NCBI RefSeq assembly: GCF_026210795.1
Contig: NC_089434.1
Span: forward strand, 5,456,001-5,520,000
Length of the DNA: 64,000 nt
Reading direction: 5' to 3'
DNA from: Rhizophagus irregularis
Taxonomy: Eukaryota > Glomeromycota > Glomeromycetes > Glomerales > Glomeraceae
Numbering within the stretch: position 1 is the stretch's first letter; every line of letters begins with the position of its first letter. The notes below the pieces were generated by a model that searched no databases, was not told the origin of the DNA, and worked only from the letters and a program-made list of their open reading frames with translations. The position numbers and the translations under genes are program-made. Below are positions 1-8,952 of the stretch, piece after piece.

Positions 1-133
1 TGTTGATATATACAATAGGGTCTTTCTTTCGAAGCTAAATCTCGTTTGTTCAAATCGTGTAAAACATTGAAAATTTTTACTTTAATTGTTTATATTTAGT
101 TTATAAAAGTATAAAATCTTATATAAACAAGTA

Positions 134-307
134 CAGTCAAAGTTCTCTATAGCGAATTTTTATATAGCAAATAATTTGCTATAATGAAGAAAAGTTCAGG
201 TACAGATCTTAGTATTTATAATAAAATGGCTTTTAGTATAGCGAATTTCTTACTATAACAAATTTTAATCTCTGGCCCGTGGGATTCGTTATAGAGAACT
301 TTGACTG
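134..307. mobile_element. Tc1/mariner-type MITE
   Basis: Terminal inverted repeats of about 23 bp (CAGTCAAAGTTCTCTATAGC at the left, its complement with one mismatch nearby at the right) bound a 174-bp element. TA dinucleotides directly flank both ends, as expected for a TA target-site duplication. No coding capacity is seen. It belongs to the same family as the element at 3050-3230. Confidence 0.75.
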
Positions 308-309
308 TA

Positions 310-714
310 TAAAATATTTATTTATTTAGTTCTATACTTCTATTTCAAAATATCACTTCGATCATTTCCAATAATTAAATATTTTCTTTCAAAAAAATGT
401 CCATTGTCTCAATTTAATAATTTATTGATGACTCAGATTAAAATTTTTCTAAATTTAGTTTATCTTTTGTTTCTTTTATTCCTTTAAATAAAGTTCTTTT
501 AATAAAGAAAAGTGGACTGATCGTTCTAAGGTTCTAGATTTCTCATTCGTAAACAGTTGATTCATTGATTGTTTGCTTTATTCCGAATTATTTTATTAAA
601 TTATACAGTATACTATATTTATACTATATTGTAATGCAAAAAGATTATTATTGAGAAAACCAAACTCATCGGGCGAAATATTGAGTAGAAAAATTGTATA
701 CAAAATAAATTACT
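310..714. other. AT-rich intergenic DNA
   Basis: No ORF with recognisable content, no RNA gene and no clear repeat was seen between the MITE and the next TIR element. Confidence 0.6.
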
Positions 715-720
715 TTATAA

Positions 721-2096
721 TAGGACCCCGCTTACTTCTAATAAAGGTCTCCGGGCAAAATTTCAGATTTACTAGTAATTTTACCAACCTTTCTTATCTC
801 ATAATTTTACCATATATATATAGTGACCTTTTAAAATTATATTAAATTTTACCTTAGATTTTCAGAGACCTAAATTTTTTTAAATATTAAATAAACAAAA
901 TATTTTATAATCATTACAATAAATTTTAAAAATTTTTTATTTTTACGTTTAATTCTTATTCTTTAAAGATAAATAACTTTTATTAGTAAAAAAGTACTTT
1001 GAATTACAAAAATACTATAAAAAAAATCTTAAAGACACACATCTTTAACTTTACTTCGAAACTATTATTCACTTACTTTCTTTAAAAAAATCTAATTAAT
1101 TTTTTTTTAAAAAAAATAAATTCGTAATTGGTATTATTATGAAAAAATGCTCGTACCCCATAAGTATTAATCCAACTGCTATGAAAATATTTATCTAAGT
1201 ATTTTCGACCTTGCCGAACAACTTTACTTAAGCATGAAAAAGTGATTTCATTTGACCAAAGTGCCCAAATTACGCCCTATAATCACTGATCGGGAAAATA
1301 AAAAAAAATTAAAAGTGCGAAAATTGCTCGTATTCCGTAAATATTAAACTGATTATTATGAAAATTAATATTCAGGTAGTTTCGATCTCGCCGAACAATA
1401 TTACTTAAGCTTAAAAAGGTGATTTCATTTGACTAAAATGCCCAAATTACGCTCCGAATTTAATAAACAAAAAACGTAAATTTTAAGTTAATATTAAAAT
1501 AAAAAAATGCTCGTATGCAATAAATATTACTCCAACTGCTATAAAAATTCAAATATAAGTAGTTCGACCTTACTAAACAACTTTCTTAGATAGTAAAATA
1601 TGATTTGATTTAACCAAAGTACTGAAATTAAATTCTGAAGTTGCTAATTGCTGTACGAATTTTTATATTTTAAAAGCTAATTTTTGTAATAATTTTCAAA
1701 AAGATAGTGCTAATGCAAATAAAATTAAAAATATAAAATGGTTTTTACAAGTATAAAGAAGAGAATAAATTTTTTATTTTGAGAAAAAATTATAAAACGT
1801 ATATTACCAAATATTGTAATAATTGTTGTACAATATTTCAAATTAGTATATATAAGGTAAATATTAAATTTTATATACAATTTTACCTTATTATTTACCG
1901 AAACATTTGTAAACTTATATTTGATTTTACCTTATAAAACCGGAAACCTATTTTAACTTTACCTTACATATCCGGAGACCTTTATTTGTCATATATATAA
2001 TTTTACCTTTATCTATTAAGATACCTAAAATTTTTTTTTAATATAAATTTTACCTTATATTTTCGGAGACCTCTATTAGAAGTAAGCGGGGTCCTT
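721..2096. mobile_element. Non-autonomous TIR element, ~1.4 kb
   Basis: The ends are inverted copies: AGGACCCCGCTTACTTCTAA just inside the left end and the complementary GAAGTAAGCGGGGTCCT at the right. TTATAA occurs directly outside both ends and may be a duplicated target. Several subterminal copies of an ACCTTATAT...CGGAGACCT motif lie near the right end (about 1850-2080), with fewer at the left. The middle carries three tandem ~180-bp units rather than a transposase gene. The superfamily is not clear to me. Confidence 0.6.
1141..1660. repeat. ~180-bp tandem repeat, three degenerate units
   Basis: Units start near 1147, 1325 and 1507 at ATGCTCGTA-like sequence, giving spacings of about 178-182 bp. 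Each contains TTTCGACCTTGC or a close variant, then TTTCATTTGAC, then AAATTACGCTC. The same unit forms a longer array at 42940-45510, so it is a dispersed satellite-like family. Confidence 0.75.
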
Positions 2097-2102
2097 TTAT
2101 AA

Positions 2103-2409
2103 TTATTTAAAGTTATATTAATATATTAATTTTTATTACAATTGGATAATTATTAAACTATTTATAATTAGTCCAATTATTAAACTTAGTAAAATTTGCA
2201 CTTTTAGTAGTAACTAGTAAGTATAATTTAATAATTTATATCTAAAATTCTTTTATATTAATAAATTGATACTTATTTATATGTTTTTATAAAGTTATAT
2301 TAGTTAAATTTTGAATGTCATAATTGCTAATGTATGCACTTTTATTAATGTTTTAAATCCAATTAACAATAGCTAAAATTGTGAAAATTCATTAATAAAT
2401 ATTAATAAC
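2103..2409. other. AT-rich intergenic DNA
   Basis: Nothing recognisable between the TIR element and the hAT-type MITE. Confidence 0.5.
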
Positions 2410-2417
2410 TCTACAGG

Positions 2418-2714
2418 CAGGGTTGGGAATTGTACTAGTACAGTACTAGTACAGTATAGTACAGTACTAAGTACTGTACTTGTACTTGAAAATTTAGTAC
2501 AAATACAATTTTAGTACATACTATTAATAAATTTTATTGGTTAATTTTATAAATATAAACAATATTGATCACATGATATCTACCTAAAATGGTCAAATTA
2601 TATCCTAAAAAGTAATAATTATATTAGTACAGTGTACTTAGTACTTGTACGAAATTTTTACTAGTACAGTACATACTAGAATTTTGCTAGTACAGGTGTA
2701 CTACCACAACCCTG
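2418..2714. mobile_element. hAT-type MITE (CAGGGTTG ends)
   Basis: The element starts CAGGGTTGGG and ends with the complement CAACCCTG. It is flanked by a perfect 8-bp duplication TCTACAGG (2410-2417 and 2715-2722). An 8-bp duplication with CA(G/A)NG-type ends is the hAT hallmark. The interior is built largely from repeats of GTACTAGTACAGT and its complement, with no coding capacity. Confidence 0.85.
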
Positions 2715-3049
2715 TCTACAGGTATACCATAATGCCATATATGAAATGAACAATCTTAGTAAAATCACTCTATAGTTTTAATCTGATAGGAAATCCACTG
2801 CACTTTAATTAAGCAAAAAGTTTTCTGGATTTTCAAGATTAATAAAATTTATTAGTAAAGTGTATCTTACATCTTATTATACTAATAACTCTAAGTAGTT
2901 TTTATTTTTTATTATTTCTTGCAATTGCATCCATTATATTAATATAAGTATACCTTAAGAATAAAAATATTTAAATATAAGATTTTATAAAAGTATTTTA
3001 AGGTTTTTCTAATAATTTTTTAACAGATTTTTTTGAAATTAATGCTATA

Positions 3050-3230
3050 CAGTCTACCCTTGATATAGCAAAGAAGCTGTTTTATACCTTAAATTCATTA
3101 TAGCATGTTAATGAAGAATTTGAAGAATTTTATTGGTTACTTTGTTATAGCGAATGAAAATTGACATATTTTAATGGCTAAGTGTTATGTGATTCATTAT
3201 ATTAAAATTCGCTATAGGAAGGGTAAGCTG
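3050..3230. mobile_element. Tc1/mariner-type MITE
   Basis: Imperfect inverted ends (CAGTCTACCCTTGATATAGC and the complement of CAGCTTACCCTTCCTATAGC) are flanked by TA on both sides. The ends resemble those of the 134-307 element but are more diverged, suggesting an older copy. It is non-coding. Confidence 0.7.
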
Positions 3231-3232
3231 TA

Positions 3233-3835
3233 TTTTTATTATAATAATATTAGAAATTAAGTCTTTTATATGTTTATTATAACTACATAATTTAAATTTT
3301 AAAAAAGCTTTACTTTTATATTTAAAAAAAAAAGGTTGAATCATTTGGTTTCAATTTCTTAATATATTTCAACACTTTATTTTTTGAATTATTTAAATCT
3401 AATTATAACACTTAGTAGATATATTACAATATATATAAGACTTTCTTTTTTATTAGGCAAAAGATTAATTGTAAGTATATTATTGTAATAAATTATTTAT
3501 TATAGGATTCTTTACAATAAAAAGAAAGGATTTATATACTAAAATGTTTCAAATATTATAATTTGTTTAAAATTAGCATTAATTAAAAAAAAATTTTTTT
3601 TTTAATTTTCCATATATTTATCATTTAATTCAACAAAATTAATTATAAAGATTTTTATAGACCTTTAATTTATATTAATAAATTATATATAAATATGCAG
3701 ATTTATAAATTATATAACTAGTAATTTTTATTATTATTAAATATAAAATTATTTTAAAAAAAAATTATAAAAATATTAAAATAAATAAAATAAAAATCAG
3801 TTAAATTTTTTAAAAAATAAAAATTTTAATATATA
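3233..3835. other. AT-rich intergenic DNA
   Basis: Very AT-rich. Segments around 3620-3800 recur in direct orientation around 6525-6970 (for example TTTTTATAGACCTTTAATTT versus TTTTTATAGATCTTTAATTT), probably an old dispersed repeat. No gene is seen. Confidence 0.5.
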
Positions 3836-4053
3836 TATATATTAATCATATATTTTTCCTAAAAAAATTTCCTAATTCTTAGGAATTTTATACAATTCTA
3901 AATTACCCCTGAGAATCACTCTTTTTGGAATAAAAACTGTAGCTTGTTATTTTCAAATTAAGCAACACATTAAATATTAAAAGAAGGTGGAGCAGCAAAA
4001 TGTTGGCAGTACTTAATTTTTATAAAAAAAAACTATGAAACCTATAAATAATA

Positions 4054-6169
4054 CCGTAAAATCGTGAAAATAAGCACCCCTTGAAAATAAGCACCCCTGT
4101 CGATTTGCAATAGCATTTGTAAAAAATTAAAAATAAGCACCCCATAAGCACCCCGAAAATCGAAAATGCGCAACTACGTAAAATGTAAAAATTATATTTT
4201 TCTACTGGTAAATTGTTTTTTTTATTAGTATTACCAGTACCGTATTTTATTATAATATTTATTTTTTTAAATTTTATAGTAAACGGCTTTATAGGAAACG
4301 GACTTTAGCTTTAAAACGGAAATGTGGTAAGTACAAAAGGAGGACTTTCGGCATTTACTTAAAAAAAATGGTATTAATGTTTCATTTTACACTTATTTTT
4401 TTGTAGGAATATTTTTTTAGTGTATAGACTTCGGTACTGGTACTGATATCGAAATGGAACATAGTAGGTACTATAAAGGGGGAATTTTGGCATTTTGTTT
4501 AAAGAAGCTTCATTAATGTTACTTTTTTGTTTAATTTTTTGTGAGAAATACAATTTTAATAGTTTTGTAACTTGTAACTTGTGGCAGGGTTGTAAATACA
4601 CGACCTATTACAATTTATTGAGAAAATATATTGATAAAAATTCTTTATTTTTAATTGTTAACAATTTCAGTACTATCATCTATTTCATCTAAATTTTCAT
4701 CTTCAATTTCTGCAATTAATTTGTCTATTTCTTCATAAACCATATCATCTTCTGACCCATCTAACAAATTTGAAATAGCACATTTTTTAAATGAATTAAA
4801 AATGATTTGCTCTGAAATAGCATCCCAAGATCGTTTAACCCATCCACACACATCACTAACTCTTGCTCTTTTTAAATTACCAGCTGCAGTTTCACCAGCA
4901 CCACCTTTACACATCCATTCATGCCATTCCTTTCGTAAATTATCTTTAAAAGGTTTGTTTATAGAAACATCTAGTGGTTGGCATACACTAGTTAATCCTG
5001 CAGGAATAACAGCTAAGTGAAAATTATGCTGTTTAAATTTAGTTTTTACACTTTCCTCCAAATGACCCCGGAAAGAGTCATACACCATCATGGCAGGTTC
5101 TTTTGATAAATTTTCAGTCATACGAAATCTAAATAAAAATTCAACATAATTCTTCATTAAATCTGATGTCATCCATCCATTTTCCTGAAACCAACAAATA
5201 ACACCCTTTGGGATAATCTCACCGCGAGGGAGTTGTTTTCCTTTGAAAATACAAATTGGTGGATATTTGGAACCATCTAAATAATAAAATAAAAAACAAT
5301 TATTAAATTTATATAAATAAATACAATTAAAAAAAATCTGAAGTTTATTACCAGCTGAACAAGTTAAAACTACTGTAAACCGATTTTTATCATTTCCAGT
5401 AGTACGAATATGCACTGTTTTATCCCCTTTATTATTAATAGTCATGTTACCCGCCATGTTAAACCATACTGGAGTTTCGTCCATATTATATATGCTATTT
5501 AGATCAAAATTATATAGTGTTCTTAGTCGTATAATATAGCGTCTAAATTCTTCCAATTTTGCATCTATATCTTCAGGTAATTTTTGGGAAATTTTAGTTC
5601 TTCTTCTTAGTGATAGGTCAAATCTTTTCATAAAAGATTGAATCCAAGAAAGAGTTCCCTGAAATTTATCTTCTCCTGCTGGATATAATACTTGCATTGC
5701 AGGTTCTTTAATAATTTTATACATTTGTAATTTTACTGATGTATAATTAACTGCTAGACCTTTTTTTCTTTGTTCAATGATCCAGTTATACAATTTGTCT
5801 TCTGCTTTTGGATAAAAAGCCTTTCTTCCCGATCCAACATGTTTCTTTTTTTTATTTTCTTTCTCCCATTCATCACTTTGTTTAATCCATCTTCCAACCA
5901 TTGGAGCGTTTAAATTAAAATTTCTTGCAGCAGCATTTCTTCCATTTTCTAAAGCATATCTAGCTACTATCAATTTTTCTTCAATTGAATATGAAGTTCT
6001 TTCTCTTACACCTACTTTTTTTTGGGTCATTTCTTTAAAAAATAAAGTGTATTTTTTAGACGCGTAAAAAAAAAGATTATCATAGGGGGTTCGCAAAAAT
6101 AAGCACCCCTATCAATTTTATTAATCACGTGATTGCAAAAAAGGGGTGCTTATTTTCACGATTTTACGG
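4054..6169 (-). mobile_element. Autonomous pogo/Tigger-type DNA transposon
   Basis: A 2116-bp element with perfect 27-bp terminal inverted repeats (CCGTAAAATCGTGAAAATAA followed by GCACCCC; complement at 6143-6169). It is flanked by TA on both sides (4052-4053, 6170-6171). Extra copies of AATAAGCACCCC sit subterminally at both ends, possibly as transposase-binding sites. It encodes one transposase on the minus strand. Perfect TIRs and an open reading frame suggest recent activity. Confidence 0.92.
4651..6030 (-). CDS. Pogo/Tigger-like DDE transposase
   Basis: Predicted transposase of the surrounding element. It binds the inverted repeats and catalyses cut-and-paste transposition into TA. The ATG at 6030 starts MTQKKVGVRER; an upstream in-frame TTG is less likely. 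Exons are 6030-5352 and 5276-4651, giving 434 aa. The 75-nt intron (GTAATA...TTTAG) is in frame, so the unspliced reading also stays open. The N-terminus has a helix-turn-helix-like segment (SIEEKLIVARYALENG). The DDE domain keeps IYNMDETPVWF (first Asp), MMVYDSFRGHL (second Asp) and QPLDVSINKPFK (third acidic position). The C-terminus is acidic. Family knowledge places such proteins with pogo/Tigger/Jerky transposases. All three catalytic residues are present, so it may be active. Domestication is unlikely because the TIRs are intact. Confidence 0.92.
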   Translation of the reverse strand: MTQKKVGVRERTSYSIEEKLIVARYALENGRNAAARNFNLNAPMVGRWIKQSDEWEKENKKKKHVGSGRKAFYPKAEDKLYNWIIEQRKKGLAVNYTSVKLQMYKIIKEPAMQVLYPAGEDKFQGTLSWIQSFMKRFDLSLRRRTKISQKLPEDIDAKLEEFRRYIIRLRTLYNFDLNSIYNMDETPVWFNMAGNMTINNKGDKTVHIRTTGNDKNRFTVVLTCSAGNKLQIFFNCIYLYKFNNCFLFYYLDGSKYPPICIFKGKQLPRGEIIPKGVICWFQENGWMTSDLMKNYVEFLFRFRMTENLSKEPAMMVYDSFRGHLEESVKTKFKQHNFHLAVIPAGLTSVCQPLDVSINKPFKDNLRKEWHEWMCKGGAGETAAGNLKRARVSDVCGWVKRSWDAISEQIIFNSFKKCAISNLLDGSEDDMVYEEIDKLIAEIEDENLDEIDDSTEIVNN

Positions 6170-6382
6170 TAATATGATTGAATTAGTGTATTATTGACAA
6201 TTTAAAGTATAATAAAATAAAAAAATTATTTGACATGATTTTCTTTATTGAATTTTACGTACAAACCACAGTTTAATTCAAAAAAGGTGATTCTCAGGGG
6301 TAAAAAAATTTAATTTAGAATTGTGTAAATTCCTAAGAATTAGGAAATTTTTTTAGAAAAAATACATGATTATATATATATA

Positions 6383-6936
6383 TCAAATTTTTATTTAATT
6401 TTATATATTTTAGATAATGAATATTAAAATTGTAAAAATTTATTTATATAAAAAATATATAAATATTATAATTTTAATAATATTAATATATTATAAAAAT
6501 TTTATTATATATTATATTATTATTATATTATTATTCAACTTAATAAAATTGATTATGCAAATTTTTATAGATCTTTAATTTATTTATATATTATATTTAA
6601 AGGTTTTATTTTTTTATTGCATTTATATTATCTGTTATGTTGTGACTCTATAATATGTTACATATAAAGTTAAAAATAACATTTTAAATCCTTTTTGATA
6701 TATTAAAAAAATACATATAGTATAAGGTTTCTTATAGTATATAGTAAGTGCCTTTTTAAAAAATGGAAAATCTTAATGAAATCACATGAACAAAATGATT
6801 GACATAATTAATATATAAAAATTACTAAAAAAGGAAGATACGACATATTTCTATATATTATAAATAAAAATAACTAATAATTTTTATTAATAAATATAAA
6901 ATTATCCAGAAAAAAAAAATATATTATTATAAAAAT
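6383..6936. other. AT-rich intergenic DNA
   Basis: Low-complexity AT-rich sequence sharing direct-repeat stretches with 3620-3800. No gene is seen. Confidence 0.5.
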
Positions 6937-7090
6937 ATTAATTTATAATTCATCTAAAAATCAAAGTAAATTATAAATCAAAATTACTATGTAAAATTAA
7001 AGAAAACAATTAAAAGTATTATTTTATAATTTAATAATTGGATTTCAATGAATTCTTAAACTATTTTATAATAATTCTCAATACCTTTTT

Positions 7091-7300
7091 AAGCCTTATG
7101 AAATAGTGATCCTATATAATTCAATAGCTACTATTGAAGGATATAGGTGAATTTCATAAGGTAATGGTAGGGCACAGAAGTAATCTTATGGATGGGAAAC
7201 TGGTTTGGAGTTTTAATAAATTAGTTATATACAGATGTTTTTATATTCTTACATATAATTAATAAACTCACAAATTGCACTACCTTGGTTAAAAAAAAAA
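7091..7300 (+). mobile_element. SINE-like retroposon with hairpin head and poly-A tail
   Basis: A 210-bp unit ends in a pure A run and is bracketed by an 18-bp direct repeat AATTCTCAATACCTTTTT (7073-7090 and 7301-7318), the signature of LINE-mediated insertion. The first ~75 nt fold into nested hairpins: CCTTATGAAAT pairs with ATTTCATAAGG, CCTATAT with ATATAGG, and TTCAATAG with CTATTGAA. The tail reads AAACTCACAAATTGCACTAC before the A run. A second copy is at 49618-50078. I did not find convincing Pol III A and B boxes, so its RNA ancestor is unknown. Confidence 0.75.
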
Positions 7301-7535
7301 AATTCTCAATACCTTTTTTTAATATTTTATAATTTAGTAATTGAATTTCAAATTTTAATAAATCTTTATTTTATAATTTTCAATATATACCTTTTTTAAA
7401 ATAAAAAAAATATTTAAAATTGGATTGGTATATTATAAAATAATTATAAAAAACTACTTTACAAAAGAAAACCAGATTTGAAATTTGAAAGCTATCCAAT
7501 TCTTAAAAAAATAATTTTTAACAATTATCTTACAA

Positions 7536-7690
7536 GGGTATTACTAAATATCACCAGTAGTGATGGTCACCAGTAGTTAATTTATTGATGTAATGCCGGC
7601 CAGTATTTTATTAGATTTTTAATTCTGGCCAAAAGTATATCATAATGCTGGTATGGTAACCATCACTACTTGTGAACTTTAGCAATACTC
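7536..7690. mobile_element. MITE with 9-bp target duplication (Mutator-like?)
   Basis: Inverted ends of about 32 bp (GGGTATTACTAAATATCACC facing the complement of GAGTATTGCTAAAGTTCACA) enclose 155 bp. ATCTTACAA is directly repeated outside both ends (7527-7535, 7691-7699). A 9-bp duplication points to the Mutator-like superfamily. It is non-coding. Confidence 0.75.
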
Positions 7691-8035
7691 ATCTTACAAT
7701 ATTAATCCAATTTTAAATATTTTTTTTTATTTTAAAAAGAATATTAAAACTACAAATTGGCTTAAAGGTTCATTAAAATCCAATTACTGAATTATAAGAT
7801 AATGTTTTTAATTATTCTCCCAATTTTTATATAATAATTTACTTTGATTTTAGGTGAATTATAAATTAAAATAAAAAAAATAAAGGCTTAAAAATAAAAG
7901 TTTACAATATATTTGTAAATAAAGTTTTAATTAGTACAAATTAGTACATAAAAAATAAAAAAACTGATATAATCACTAATTAATAAAGTTTTTAAATACT
8001 ATTATTATAGTAATTTAAATCAAAATTATTTACTT

Positions 8036-8361
8036 TATGGATGCGGTGGTGTATTATGTTCGATGGGAAGCAGTCAACACGGTTTGGTTGATGATTGGAT
8101 AAGAAGCATTAAAACCGTTTACCGAAAAATTCGGTGGAATCCTGTGGGTCCGACAAGGAAAAAGCAGATTTACTTGTAGAATTGAATGTTAAACAACAAG
8201 TTCAAAATATTTCTGCTACAGATATTGTTCAAACCGCATGGGCTAAGGGTAAGAAATTGAAAATTCACGGATGAGCTTATCAACTTGATACAGGATTACT
8301 GAAAAATTTAACAGTTGATATATGTGGTGAACAAGATTTATCAAATTTATTAATCATATGT
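8036..8361 (+). pseudogene. Beta-carbonic anhydrase pseudogene (C-terminal part)
   Basis: Remnant of a beta-class carbonic anhydrase, the zinc enzyme interconverting CO2 and bicarbonate. The first frame reads YGCGGVLCSMGS then GLVDDWIRSIKTVYRK, matching the zinc-ligand Cys region and the following helix. A frameshift near 8120 moves the reading into KADLLVELNVKQQVQNISAT, then IVQTAWAKGKKLKIHG, then an in-frame TGA at 8272 where the family usually has Trp, then AYQLDTGLLKNLTVDI. The N-terminal half, including the first zinc ligands, is absent upstream. It therefore cannot make the enzyme. The assignment is from recognisable family motifs. Confidence 0.75.
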
Positions 8362-8602
8362 TTCTTTAAATGATATCCTTTTGACTTACAGTATTTTTAG
8401 TATTTTTTGAATATGTAAATGCAATGTTTGTATGGTTTATCGGACGTACAGCAAATAAACGCACGTAATTTTTGTTACTAAGTATTTTAATTTTCAGACG
8501 CAGACGCCTTGTTAGTTGTTACATATAAAAATGATATAATTCATATAAAAAACTGGTATCAAATTATTTACAGTATTACTTTCTTGCATGATAAAATAAT
8601 GA

Positions 8603-8897
8603 TAAGGTTTATTATATAAAAAATAAGAAATATACAAATTTTAAAAAAATGAAATTCGTTCCGAATAAAAAAAAAAGAGATTATTCTTAATTTAAAAAGC
8701 AAGGTTTGTCATATAAAAAATAATAAATATACATAATTTAAAAAGTGAAAGTTCGTTCCGAATAAAAAAAAAAGATTATTCTTAATTTAAAAATCAAGGT
8801 TTGTCATATAAAAAATTATAAATATACATAATTTTTAAAAAAAATGAAAGTTCGTTCCGAATAAAAAAAAAAAGATTATTCTTAATTTAAAAAGCGA
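8603..8897. repeat. ~97-bp tandem repeat, three units
   Basis: Three successive units start near 8603, 8701 and 8796. Each has AAGGTTTGTCATATAAAAAA or a variant, then GTTCGTTCCGAATAAAAAA, then GATTATTCTTAATTT. The array ends about 55 bp beyond the stop codon of the minus-strand HMG gene, so it may lie in its 3' UTR or terminator. Confidence 0.85.
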
Positions 8898-8952
8898 AAC
8901 AATTATATCTTTATAAAACAATAATTATTATTAAAGCCACAAATATAATAGA

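Larger units (their letters stand above)
3836..6382. mobile_element. Older inverted-repeat element split by a pogo transposon
   Basis: About 115 bp at 3836-3950 reappears inverted at 6262-6382. Both arms carry CCTAATTCTTAGGAA and ACCCCTGAGAATCAC or complements. The arms lie outside the pogo element. Removing that insertion leaves about 430 bp, a plausible MITE into which the pogo element jumped. Confidence 0.6.
6937..7870. mobile_element. Inverted-repeat element hosting a SINE and a MITE
   Basis: The outer segments are inverted copies: ATAATTCATCTAAAAATCAA near 6950 faces its counterpart near 7850, and ATAATTTAATAATTGGATTT near 7030 faces its counterpart near 7775. Further inverted blocks lie around 7400-7440 and 7700-7730. 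Two later insertions sit inside it. It is non-coding, and its exact ends are not resolved. Confidence 0.5.

Noticed and set aside
651-845. 64-residue ORF
   Set aside because: Starts at TTG and runs across the end of the TIR element; no protein-like character.
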